A DNA stretch of 6,277 nt from JBNJGT01 sp046496745 (GCA_046496745.1 JAWOGQ010000033.1:1-6277); one strand, 5' to 3'; shown: positions 1 to 6,277, counted from the first letter of the stretch. Made by a program: numbers and translations. Notes: a model not told the origin generated them from the letters alone.

Positions 1-783
1 CTTGTTGCTGATGGGTATTATAATCTGTATCCACGAAAGAAATTCTCGAAGGAAGGGTTTATTCTCACAAGTCGTGGTTGTGCACATCACTGCACTTTCT
101 GTTCTCCTATGTGCAGGGTCTCTTTTGGAAAGAGATACAGATATCATTCTGTGAATTATGTTGTGGATTGGGTACAAAGGCTAAAGGAGCAAGGGGTAGA
201 CTATGTGACATTCATGGATGATGATTTCACTTTCTCCCGGAGTCGAGTGATGGAACTTTGTAAAGCAATTCCGCCGGTTCGCTGGATGGCTCATGCAAGG
301 GTGGATGATCTGGATTTTGAGATGCTTAAGGTCATGAAAAATGCTGGTTGTGAACTCCTGAAAATAGGTGTGGAATCTGGTTCACCTTCAGTTCTCAAGA
401 ACATACGAAAGACAAATGAACCAGAAATATGGCCTGAAAAGGCGGTTGAAGTGGGTCAGATGTCCAGGAAACTGGGTATTGATGTGGTTGCAATGTTTCT
501 TGTTGGAGTTCCAGGAGAGAAATCTGAAGATATTGAAATGACTAAGTCATTGATAGAAAAGATGGACCCTTATCTTATCCAGACTGCGAGATATACTGAT
601 TATCAAAAGGGAGGATATCATTATGGGCACTCAACTGATTCAAAAAGGGCTGAGCAATATCTATATCGTTCCTTTTATCTGAGGTGGCGTTTCTTGAGGA
701 ATCATACGCGTTTCCTGCCCTATCATCTGCATAATCTCTCCTCTTCAAAAAAGGCTTTGCCTTATTTACTTAATTTTAAATAA
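1..783 (+). CDS. Radical SAM enzyme, B12-dependent/BchE-like type (5' end outside window)
   Basis: Frame 1 is open from the first base to the TAA at 781-783, giving 260 visible residues; the true start lies left of the window. The rSAM cluster motif CAHHCTFC (C27, C31, C34 of the visible part, bases 79-102) binds the [4Fe-4S] cluster that cleaves S-adenosylmethionine. It lies upstream of the first in-frame ATG (109), so starting there would remove the catalytic centre. Further rSAM core signatures are MDDDFTF (about residues 72-78), IGVESGS (about 122-128) and FLVGVPGE (about 166-173). The C-terminal tail is rich in Tyr, Arg and Phe (RSFYLRWRF). The order of motifs and this tail resemble B12-binding-domain rSAM proteins (BchE/methyltransferase group) common in polysaccharide and lipid loci. 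The cobalamin-binding domain, if present, would be off-window, so B12 dependence is inferred. The substrate is unknown. The next gene follows after 22 bp, suggesting co-transcription. Confidence 0.88.
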   Translation, partial: LVADGYYNLYPRKKFSKEGFILTSRGCAHHCTFCSPMCRVSFGKRYRYHSVNYVVDWVQRLKEQGVDYVTFMDDDFTFSRSRVMELCKAIPPVRWMAHARVDDLDFEMLKVMKNAGCELLKIGVESGSPSVLKNIRKTNEPEIWPEKAVEVGQMSRKLGIDVVAMFLVGVPGEKSEDIEMTKSLIEKMDPYLIQTARYTDYQKGGYHYGHSTDSKRAEQYLYRSFYLRWRFLRNHTRFLPYHLHNLSSSKKALPYLLNFK

Positions 784-805
784 TCTTGCTGGTATTGGTT
801 TGATA
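784..805 (+). other. Only intergenic gap, 22 bp
   Basis: This short gap lies between the rSAM stop (TAA 781-783) and ATG 806. It has no hairpin and no convincing Shine-Dalgarno motif, and contains the alternative TTG start at 800. Its small size supports co-transcription of the two + strand genes. Confidence 0.6.
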
Positions 806-2383
806 ATGGAAAAGAAGAAATACGTAAGTCTTGCATTTGTTTTATGTATTTCATACTTTGCTCTGTATCCTGCAATAATAAATGAATACCATCTTCTTGA
901 TGATGATGCGCTTGAGCGATTGTTCTTCATACATGATATGAAGGAAGAGGTCTTTGATGATGGGCTGATCTCAGAATTTTATCCAAGCTATCCATATAAT
1001 ATGCCTGCGGTAGTATATCTTTATATGTTTCTCTCATACTTTCTTTCATTGCAAAGGGCGATAGTTCTTGTGTCTTTGATCTGCGCTATTGTTTCAGCAT
1101 ATTTTCTTTATGATACTGCTAAGTATCTTTATGGGAGTACTGGTGCTTTATTTACTGTCCTGATCGGGATTCCTTTCTTTTGGTCTGCTACTTTCTTTAC
1201 AGGGGTTGAGCAGACTCTGGGTTTCATGTTCTTCATGATATTCTTGTACTTTCTTGTCAGGAAACGTTTCAAAATTGCTTCTTTGTTCATCTTCCTGATG
1301 GGAATCACTTATCCTATCCTAATGGTTTGCGCAGGTGCCAGTTATGCTGTCTTTGTGTTTCCCCGGATGAAGCAATATGCCTACCTCATTCTTTCGGGAG
1401 TATTTGTCCTGGGTTTTATGTTTCTTTTCATATCACCAGTACAACTGATTACTTTAGGTGATTTCCTTGAATATCAGGACCCTCATATACCTGAGAATGG
1501 TCCTCATGGAATCGAACCCTTCCATTTCGATACCTTTTGGCAAGGAGCATTCCATGCCAGGAGTGAATACTTTATGGGTATTGATTTGTATGATCCTGTT
1601 GAGGGATATAGGTTTGAGATTAATGGTTTTTTTTTGTTGTTGCTTATTTTCGTTCTTTCTTCAATAGCTGTTTCTTCTTTCGGTGATCGGTTTTTATGGG
1701 TCCATATAGTTTTAGGTTTCTTTATTTACTTGACTTCTTACTTCTTTTTCTTTGAGCTTAATTTCTTTTACCCTGAAAGATATTTTCAATACCTTGTATG
1801 GGTGCCTTTGATTTTTGTTGTAGGCAAAAACCTTTCAATACTGTATGATCGTCTGAGGGACAGGGTGCCTAACTATGCAGGCTATGTCTTATTGCTGATT
1901 TGCATTATTGTTCTTGCAGCCTATGTTCCACATCTCCGTTTTGACCATCACTCTTGCGATTATCCAGCAACAATAGATTACTTCAGGGAAAATGATGCCG
2001 GACTTATAGGGGGGTTTCCTGGCGGTAATTCTGTCATGGATTGTATCCCTTTCTATGCAAAGGAAGATGTATTCGTGAATAGGGTTGTTATCAATATCTA
2101 TAGGCCTTCTTATTATGAGCCTTTGAAAGAACGGATCAATGAGTCTTTAGAGGCTTATTTCTCTGAAGATATACAAGATGTAGAGTCTTTTTGCAGGGAG
2201 AATAATCTCACTCATATTGTTGTAGAGATGGATAAGTTTTCTAATCTGGAAAGCCAGCAGCATTTCTATAAACTATGGAATCTTGAAAAGTATGCCGGAA
2301 AAGATTTTGTGCTTCCAAAGATAGATCCTGTTCATTCAAATGGACCCATCTCAATTGTCTCTTGTGGCTCTGTTATCTCTTAG
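806..2383 (+). CDS. Polytopic membrane glycosyltransferase, GT-C-like, with soluble C-terminal domain
   Basis: This is a protein of 525 residues from ATG 806, stop TAG. A TTG at 800 would add two residues; neither start has a clear ribosome binding site, and ATG is preferred by codon type. About ten or eleven hydrophobic segments span roughly residues 6-376: a first helix at 6-25, a cluster at 68-210, and another group at 274-376. After the first helix comes an acidic motif (LLDDDALER, DDD about 32-34). This is where GT-C enzymes (PMT/GT39 and relatives) carry the catalytic acidic residues that use lipid-linked sugar donors outside the membrane. PERYFQY near 323-329 resembles the conserved arginine region before late helices in such proteins. 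Residues about 378-525 form a soluble domain with GGFPGGNSVMD, YYEPLKERI and FCRENNLTHIVV, a pattern I associate with the C-terminal domain of uncharacterised GT-C-like proteins. Donor and acceptor are unknown. The last 11 codons overlap the end of the convergent fusion gene. A different polytopic membrane function is possible. Confidence 0.7.
   Translation: MEKKKYVSLAFVLCISYFALYPAIINEYHLLDDDALERLFFIHDMKEEVFDDGLISEFYPSYPYNMPAVVYLYMFLSYFLSLQRAIVLVSLICAIVSAYFLYDTAKYLYGSTGALFTVLIGIPFFWSATFFTGVEQTLGFMFFMIFLYFLVRKRFKIASLFIFLMGITYPILMVCAGASYAVFVFPRMKQYAYLILSGVFVLGFMFLFISPVQLITLGDFLEYQDPHIPENGPHGIEPFHFDTFWQGAFHARSEYFMGIDLYDPVEGYRFEINGFFLLLLIFVLSSIAVSSFGDRFLWVHIVLGFFIYLTSYFFFFELNFFYPERYFQYLVWVPLIFVVGKNLSILYDRLRDRVPNYAGYVLLLICIIVLAAYVPHLRFDHHSCDYPATIDYFRENDAGLIGGFPGGNSVMDCIPFYAKEDVFVNRVVINIYRPSYYEPLKERINESLEAYFSEDIQDVESFCRENNLTHIVVEMDKFSNLESQQHFYKLWNLEKYAGKDFVLPKIDPVHSNGPISIVSCGSVIS
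1627..1635 (+). repeat. T9 homopolymer inside the GT-C-like gene
   Basis: There are nine consecutive T's, read as GGT TTT TTT TTG (Gly-Phe-Phe-Leu) at the start of a transmembrane helix. The zero-frame arrangement is T TTT TTT, a slippage-prone heptamer. The tract is plainly coding, since the frame stays open for about 250 codons on both sides. Its significance is probably just hydrophobic codon choice, but it is a possible site of replication or transcription slippage. Confidence 0.45.
2351..2383. other. 33-bp convergent overlap of two coding 3' ends
   Basis: The + strand GT-C-like gene ends with TAG at 2381-2383. The - strand fusion gene ends with TGA, read as tca at 2351-2353 on the + strand. 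The 33 shared bases therefore encode the last 10 residues of the membrane protein plus its stop, and the last 10 residues of the fusion protein plus its stop. No intergenic terminator can fit, so transcripts from both sides probably run into each other's coding region. No strong hairpin was noticed here. Confidence 0.8.
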
Positions 2384-4336
2384 GTTCTGATGCTGGTATG
2401 TTGCACAGTAACGACATTGTTCATGCCTTGGTATTTTTGTTGAAAGGCGATATTGCCTGTATTTTTCTGAATTCCAGATGTCAATTATGGATTGTTGGTT
2501 TATGTTTCCCATGATAAGGTCATCATCCAAAAGCCCGCAGCAGGGAAGGACCGAGCCATCTGATTTTATGTCGAATCGTCTGAGGGGCTTGAAGCAATAA
2601 TACCTGTTGTAGATATATTCACCGAATAGTTCTTCTGTGAATGCTTTGAGCTGTTGGTCTGTATCCCCTTCAATGAGGATTGGTGTGACATTTATCCTTA
2701 CTTGTCTGGCTTTTTCTTTTAAAGAAGGGTATATCTTGAAGTAGAATTCCTCTTGCTGTTCTTTTGTGAGTTTTAGTTTTTCAAGCTGTGAGATGTACAT
2801 CTTTAATGGGGCAAGAGTTATGTGGGAGATTCCTATGTCTTCTGCCAGTTCAACCAGCTTATCGAGGTTACGGTAATTCTCGTTCATTATCACTGTGTTG
2901 CAATGTAGCTTGAGGAAGGAATCATGCTTTCGCAGATGACGAAATGCCTGGACTGATCTTTCGAATGCTCCTTTATTGCCTCTTATCCTGTCATGGAGGC
3001 TCTCATCACCTGCATCAAGGGAGATTGATACCTGGTCAACTCCTGCAGATACGAGTTTTTTTGCCATCTCCTCTGTGACAAGGATTCCGTTGGTGCAGAT
3101 CTCTATGAAGAGATCCTGTTCTTTTACCGATCTTATCATCTCGAATAGATCTGGGTGGAGCAAGGGTTCTCCTCCAGTGATGCGGACCTTTTTTATGCCA
3201 AGCTCTTTGAGATCATTCACTAGTCTCTTGAAGTTTTCCAGGGTGATTATCTTTTCTTTTCGTTTTGGGTCCTGCCAGTGGCCGCACATGATGCACCGGT
3301 TGTTGCAGTCACGGATGATGCTTATCTTGACTTCTACAGGACCCTTTTCCTTTAATAATCCCTGTAATGCCATGTATCTTTTTTTTGGTTTTGGCAGGGG
3401 TCTTGCATCTTCAATCGATGTTGTTGTTTCAAAGTATCTTGCTCGTGTTATCTGTTCATTATCGGTATTTCTTGGAATGACTACTGCATTTGTCCCTGTG
3501 TACATGAGGGCAGAGATGGTGTTGTAACCTGCCATGCTTATTGAAAGGTCTGCTGCGTTAAGATACGAGAGGAATGTGGGGTTAAAACGGGTCACCTTGA
3601 ATCTGCTGTCGATATCCTTGAGTTCTTGGTAATCCTCTTCTTTCATGAATGGTCCTGCGGAGATCAGCACCAGGGTATCTTTTCCTTTCAGATCCTGAAG
3701 AATGGGTTTTAGGTTCTCTAGTCCGTCCCTGCCTCCGCCAGCGCTGACAACTATGAGCTGCTTTGTTCCAAGATTCTTCTTCACTTTTTCTGGTGGGTGG
3801 ATATCTGCAAGGTCATGGGGTGGAAGGTACCCTGTGTGAAATACTTTCTCTTTTGGAAGCTCAAGTTCACGTGCTACATTGCATTCTTTCTCTTCGTTGT
3901 GGACAAGCAACATGTCAAATCTTTTGATCTGCTCCTGGATCCATCCTTTGTTCTCCCTTCCTGTAAGGGCACCACGGAATGAGCTTATGCATTGTGTATT
4001 CTTTTCTTTTGCAAGGTCCAGGAGTAGGTCTATCTCTGATATGAACTTTTTTCTACCGAAAGGAAAATGTTCGATTATGAGGTTTTCGGGGGAGGCATGA
4101 TAGAATATGTTTTTTATGGTTCTCTCTCTTGATTTGAGAATCTCTTCAGGATTATGGGTTTCGTCAGTTATTTCCTGAAGCCTTATGATTTCTGTTTCTG
4201 AAGGGATTCTCAGGCCTTTTGGGATTGGCCCGCCATAGGCAATCGTCACATTTCCTATGATCTGTGCTAAAGAGAGCATCCGCATGAGATGGCCTATTCC
4301 ATAGGTGCTTTGGACATAAATCAGTGTCTTATCCAT
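2351..4336 (-). CDS. Fusion: GT-B glycosyltransferase (COG4671-like) + radical SAM/SPASM domain
   Basis: This is a 661-residue, apparently cytoplasmic fusion. Residues 1-305 look like a GT-B glycosyltransferase of the COG4671 / Glyco_trans_1_3 group, related to GT28/MurG. Visible signatures are the N-terminal YGIGHLMRMLSLA (12-24), LIIEHFPFGRKKF (86-98), the glycine loop SAGGGRDG (198-205), and the donor-site segment MAGYNTISALMYTG followed by IPR and EQ (268-295). The linker PLPKPKKR (313-320) leads to a complete rSAM module: CNNRCIMC (C344, C348, C351), TGGEP (387-391), CTNG (414-417) and SISLD (437-441). A SPASM-like tail has C581, C599, C600, C641 and C644 plus the usual IWNS motif (620-623). 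The GT part lacks the last helices expected of a full GT-B C-terminal lobe. The start ATG lies in the upstream GT4 gene's stop (8-bp overlap), and only a weak ribosome binding site is visible. It probably glycosylates and radically modifies the same glycan or peptide; the substrate is unknown. Domain calls are firm and the joint role is inferred. Confidence 0.85.
   Translation of the reverse strand: MDKTLIYVQSTYGIGHLMRMLSLAQIIGNVTIAYGGPIPKGLRIPSETEIIRLQEITDETHNPEEILKSRERTIKNIFYHASPENLIIEHFPFGRKKFISEIDLLLDLAKEKNTQCISSFRGALTGRENKGWIQEQIKRFDMLLVHNEEKECNVARELELPKEKVFHTGYLPPHDLADIHPPEKVKKNLGTKQLIVVSAGGGRDGLENLKPILQDLKGKDTLVLISAGPFMKEEDYQELKDIDSRFKVTRFNPTFLSYLNAADLSISMAGYNTISALMYTGTNAVVIPRNTDNEQITRARYFETTTSIEDARPLPKPKKRYMALQGLLKEKGPVEVKISIIRDCNNRCIMCGHWQDPKRKEKIITLENFKRLVNDLKELGIKKVRITGGEPLLHPDLFEMIRSVKEQDLFIEICTNGILVTEEMAKKLVSAGVDQVSISLDAGDESLHDRIRGNKGAFERSVQAFRHLRKHDSFLKLHCNTVIMNENYRNLDKLVELAEDIGISHITLAPLKMYISQLEKLKLTKEQQEEFYFKIYPSLKEKARQVRINVTPILIEGDTDQQLKAFTEELFGEYIYNRYYCFKPLRRFDIKSDGSVLPCCGLLDDDLIMGNINQQSIIDIWNSEKYRQYRLSTKIPRHEQCRYCATYQHQNLRDNRATRDN
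3379..3386 (-). repeat. A8 homopolymer at the GT/rSAM domain junction
   Basis: On the coding strand the linker reads CCA AAA AAA AGA (Pro-Lys-Lys-Arg, residues 317-320), eight A's in a row, containing the slippery heptamer A AAA AAA in the zero frame. Losing one A moves the frame to a TAA at 3354-3352, eight codons on. Gaining one A leads to a TGA after about 23 codons. An ATG (Met322, 3373-3371) sits two codons after the tract. Slippage would thus release a GT-only protein, and an indel would split the gene in two. Confidence 0.55.
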
Positions 4337-5453
4337 ATACTTCTAACCATTTCTTTTTTTCATCAGAAGGCTTATGATTCTTTTTTATCGTATTCTTTGC
4401 ATTCTCTGCCAGCTTTTTTTTGAGCTCTGGATCTTCAATAAGCCTTTTAATTGATTCATAAATCTGTTCAGGTGATCTTGGATCTATGAGGATGCCGTTG
4501 TCCTGGTTTATTATCTCAGGCATTGCACCTACACGTGATGCAATGATGGGTCTTTTGCAATACATGGTTTCCAGTACTGCATTAGGGCACCCTTCTGATA
4601 ATGCTGGGAATACGGCGATATCAAGGTTCTTGATGTAGTTCAGGATAAGCTTTTTTTCAACCTTACCTGTGACTATGATCTCAGATTCACATCCTGCCTC
4701 TTTGATCATGTCAAGATAGGTCTTTTCTTCTTCTGGTCGGAAAAATCCGACAATCATGAGTTTTGGGTCATGCTCTTTTTTAAGCTGTGCAAATGCTTTG
4801 AGGAGGTAGGCAAAGCCTTTCTTGCGCCTGATCTCACCAACAGTGCCGATAGCCAGGCTCTGCTTTGATCCTATCCCTTCCTTGTAGAAAAAATCTCTTG
4901 GATTAAGGGAATTGAGTATTGTTACTGGCCTTTTTATGTCTGCAATCAGTTGTGCTCTTTTGAGTATGTCTGTTGCGACAGATGTCACGGTGTGGGCATT
5001 TTCAAGGGTCCATCTTATGATGGAGAAGAAACCCTGGTGGAATATGTCTTTTGCGATGTCATCACCGCGGATGCTTACAATTGATCTCTTGTTGAATTGT
5101 TTTCCTAGGAGTGTTGCAATATAACCAGAAGGATGGACCCGGAAACCGTGGAACACATCAAATTGTTCTTTTTCTTGAAGTGCGCTGATATAGTCAAACA
5201 TGTTCTGGAGTTCCTGGGCTGGCACATTGACGAGGAATCCGCAGGATGGGCCAAGACGATGGATGGTGATATTGCCCTCCTTTTCGATGGTATTCATCTC
5301 TTCCTGATTATAGAATATATTGGGGTTCCCAGGGTTTGTAGTGATAATGTGTATCTCTAATTCTTCAGAGAGGGTGCGGGCTATCCTTTGGCAGGCAAGT
5401 CCAATCCCTCCTTTTGTTGGGGGGTATTCAAAGGTTATTATGCATACTTTCAT
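4329..5453 (-). CDS. Glycosyltransferase family 4 (GT-B, retaining)
   Basis: This is a protein of 374 residues, a usual length for the family. It transfers a sugar from a nucleotide-sugar donor to a glycan or lipid-linked acceptor in the cytoplasm or at the inner membrane face. The N-terminal lobe begins MKVCIITFEYPPTKGGIG, with the typical GGIG loop at 15-18, and contains SIRGDDI (127-133). The C-terminal lobe has GTVGEIRRKKGFAYLL (203-218), with the Arg/Lys pair that contacts donor phosphates, and the EX7E motif in SEGCPNAVLE (E287, E295). RPIIASRVGAMPEII and GILIDP follow, all GT4 hallmarks. The start ATG overlaps the upstream rSAM stop (ATGA) and is preceded by a good ribosome binding site. 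The stop TAA overlaps the start of the downstream fusion gene. Donor and acceptor sugars cannot be predicted. No signal peptide or membrane segment is seen. Confidence 0.93.
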   Translation of the reverse strand: MKVCIITFEYPPTKGGIGLACQRIARTLSEELEIHIITTNPGNPNIFYNQEEMNTIEKEGNITIHRLGPSCGFLVNVPAQELQNMFDYISALQEKEQFDVFHGFRVHPSGYIATLLGKQFNKRSIVSIRGDDIAKDIFHQGFFSIIRWTLENAHTVTSVATDILKRAQLIADIKRPVTILNSLNPRDFFYKEGIGSKQSLAIGTVGEIRRKKGFAYLLKAFAQLKKEHDPKLMIVGFFRPEEEKTYLDMIKEAGCESEIIVTGKVEKKLILNYIKNLDIAVFPALSEGCPNAVLETMYCKRPIIASRVGAMPEIINQDNGILIDPRSPEQIYESIKRLIEDPELKKKLAENAKNTIKKNHKPSDEKKKWLEVYG

Positions 5454-6277
5454 TTCATCCTCTTGGGGCAGTTCTGGCAGATGGGAAGGTCCAGTTGCGA
5501 GAGCTTGTGTCGGAATTCCTGGAATTCTTTTGAGTTCCAGATGGACTGGAGCGATTGTTCCTTAATATTTCCGAAGCTGTTTCTTATCATGCGACAAGCA
5601 ATGACGTTTCCTTCAGGGTCAATTCGTGCTTTCTGGTAGATCAGGTTCTTGCATATCCCTTTTCTTTTTGATTCTTTATTTTTTCCCTTTTTGACAAGGA
5701 GTTTTGGGTCTTCTATTATTGAGCTCAGTTTTCTTCTTGTTTCTTCTATCTGTTCTTCAGTGTATGTCTCGTCAGGGATGATTGTTGTTTTTATTCCCTT
5801 CTTATTGAGCATTTCATGAATTGTTTCTATACCCTGGTTTTCATACAGGCGGACTGAATTGACACGAATGTCCTTATCTTTCATTTCCTCAATGAAGTTC
5901 ATGGTTGCTTTGAATGAGCCGGGTTTTCTTATCTTGTCATGAATCTCTTCTGGTCCGTCTATAGAGGTTCTTATCTGGACGAAAGGATATTTTTTGAGTG
6001 TCTTGATTGTCTCTTCTGTTGTGGCTCCGTTTGTGAGTAGTTTCATGCGGATCCCTTTCTTTTGCAATCCGTCGATGAGATCAAGGATATCCTCTTTTTG
6101 AAGGCATTCTCCACCTGTGATTGATACGTCCTTTATGTCACCTATGTTGTCAATGAATTCATGTGCTTTCATTTCATCCAGGTTTTTCTCTTTGTATCTG
6201 TCACGGTATTCCTTTTGGTAGCACATGTCGCAGTTGAGATTGCAGCGCAGGGTGGTCTCATACTCGATAGAAAGAGG
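5450..6277 (-). CDS. Radical SAM/SPASM-type protein (5' end outside window)
   Basis: The frame is open from the right edge of the window to TGA at 5450-5452, giving 275 visible residues. The first in-frame ATG (6226) lies inside the cluster motif LRCNLNCDMCYQ (C12, C16, C19 of the visible part), so the true start is beyond the right edge. Downstream are SITGGEC (52-58), LLTNG (80-84) and IRTSIDGPEEIHDKIR (102-117), standard rSAM/SPASM core features. The C-terminal region carries C209 and C228, the segment SIWNSKEF (245-252), and CQNC (C267, C270). Four cysteines instead of the seven of a full SPASM domain suggest at most one auxiliary [4Fe-4S] cluster, as in twitch-type variants. Such enzymes act on peptides, sugars or other small molecules; here the two coupled glycosyltransferase genes favour a sugar or glycan substrate (inference). 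It is the first visible gene of the operon and overlaps the GT4 gene by 4 bp. Confidence 0.9.
   Translation of the reverse strand, partial: PLSIEYETTLRCNLNCDMCYQKEYRDRYKEKNLDEMKAHEFIDNIGDIKDVSITGGECLQKEDILDLIDGLQKKGIRMKLLTNGATTEETIKTLKKYPFVQIRTSIDGPEEIHDKIRKPGSFKATMNFIEEMKDKDIRVNSVRLYENQGIETIHEMLNKKGIKTTIIPDETYTEEQIEETRRKLSSIIEDPKLLVKKGKNKESKRKGICKNLIYQKARIDPEGNVIACRMIRNSFGNIKEQSLQSIWNSKEFQEFRHKLSQLDLPICQNCPKRMK
5459..5464 (-). promoter_or_regulatory. Shine-Dalgarno site for the GT4 gene
   Basis: AAGAGG is read on the - strand five bases before the ATG at 5453-5451. It lies inside the last codons of the upstream rSAM gene (Pro-Lys-Arg-Met-Lys-stop). With the ATGA stop/start overlap this supports ATG 5453 as the start and suggests translational coupling. 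Confidence 0.65.

Noticed and set aside
800..805. TTG start adding two residues to the GT-C-like protein
   Set aside because: ATG 806 is only two codons later and no Shine-Dalgarno site favours TTG; the difference is trivial.
1458..1667. A 69-codon + strand frame inside the GT-C-like gene
   Set aside because: It is an out-of-frame shadow of the membrane protein; its hydrophobic end comes from reading the same T-rich stretch in another frame.
3371..3373. Met322 ATG as an independent start for the rSAM half
   Set aside because: No good ribosome binding site precedes it and the frame is continuous with the GT domain, so it is not annotated as a separate gene; kept only as an alternative in the A8 finding.
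2976..3527. A 183-codon + strand open frame inside the fusion gene
   Set aside because: It is antisense to the well-supported rSAM and linker region, has a low-complexity Ser/Phe-rich product with no recognisable domain, and has no ribosome binding site.
5513..5527. Two GAATTC hexamers separated by three bases
   Set aside because: They encode the Glu-Phe-Gln-Glu-Phe stretch of the rSAM C-terminus after the IWNS motif; explained by coding.
5133..5639. Several 75-83 codon + strand open frames over the GT4 and right-edge rSAM genes
   Set aside because: They overlap one another and lie antisense to genes with clear family motifs; their products show no domain signature.
1..6277. CRISPR arrays, tRNA/rRNA genes, insertion sequences, long direct or inverted repeats
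   Set aside because: None was seen by reading; nearly every base is accounted for by five protein genes.

Overview
This is a densely packed accessory region with five protein genes, two of them cut by the window edges, and almost no non-coding DNA. All five fit a surface-glycan or sugar-modification locus: three carry radical SAM (rSAM) domains and three carry glycosyltransferase (GT) domains, and one protein has both. The organism cannot be fixed from the sequence. Frequent AGA/AGG arginine and ATA isoleucine codons, moderate to low GC, and weak or absent Shine-Dalgarno sites before some genes would suit an archaeon. The gene families also occur in bacteria with similar glycan loci, so a bacterium is not excluded. 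TAA, TAG and TGA all serve as stops, so there is no sign of stop-codon reassignment.

Left half, + strand: (1) the C-terminal 260 residues of an rSAM enzyme of the B12-dependent/BchE-like type (1-783), whose CxxxCxxC motif is at 79-102; then, 22 bp later, (2) a polytopic GT-C-like membrane glycosyltransferase (806-2383) with an acidic triplet after its first membrane segment and a soluble C-terminal domain.

Right half, - strand, read from right to left: (3) an rSAM/SPASM-type protein running in from beyond the right edge (6277-5450); (4) a GT4-type glycosyltransferase (5453-4329); (5) a 661-residue fusion of a GT-B glycosyltransferase (COG4671-like, related to GT28/MurG) with a complete rSAM/SPASM module (4336-2351). 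These three genes overlap by 4 and 8 bp and look like one translationally coupled operon. The two transcription units converge and their coding ends overlap by 33 bp, leaving no room for an intergenic terminator.

Working model (inference): the GT4 and GT-B enzymes add sugars to a lipid-linked or similar glycan in the cytoplasm. The two rSAM/SPASM proteins oxidise, epimerise or otherwise modify the glycan, a sugar or an attached group. The GT-C protein may transfer a sugar on the outer face of the membrane from a lipid carrier, and the B12-type rSAM enzyme may methylate or rearrange a precursor. The most unusual element is the GT-rSAM fusion. Its domain junction carries a run of eight A's in the coding strand, where slippage or an indel would split the protein into two ORFs.

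There is no stretch over 300 bases without a gene. No RNA genes, CRISPR arrays, insertion sequences or origins were seen.
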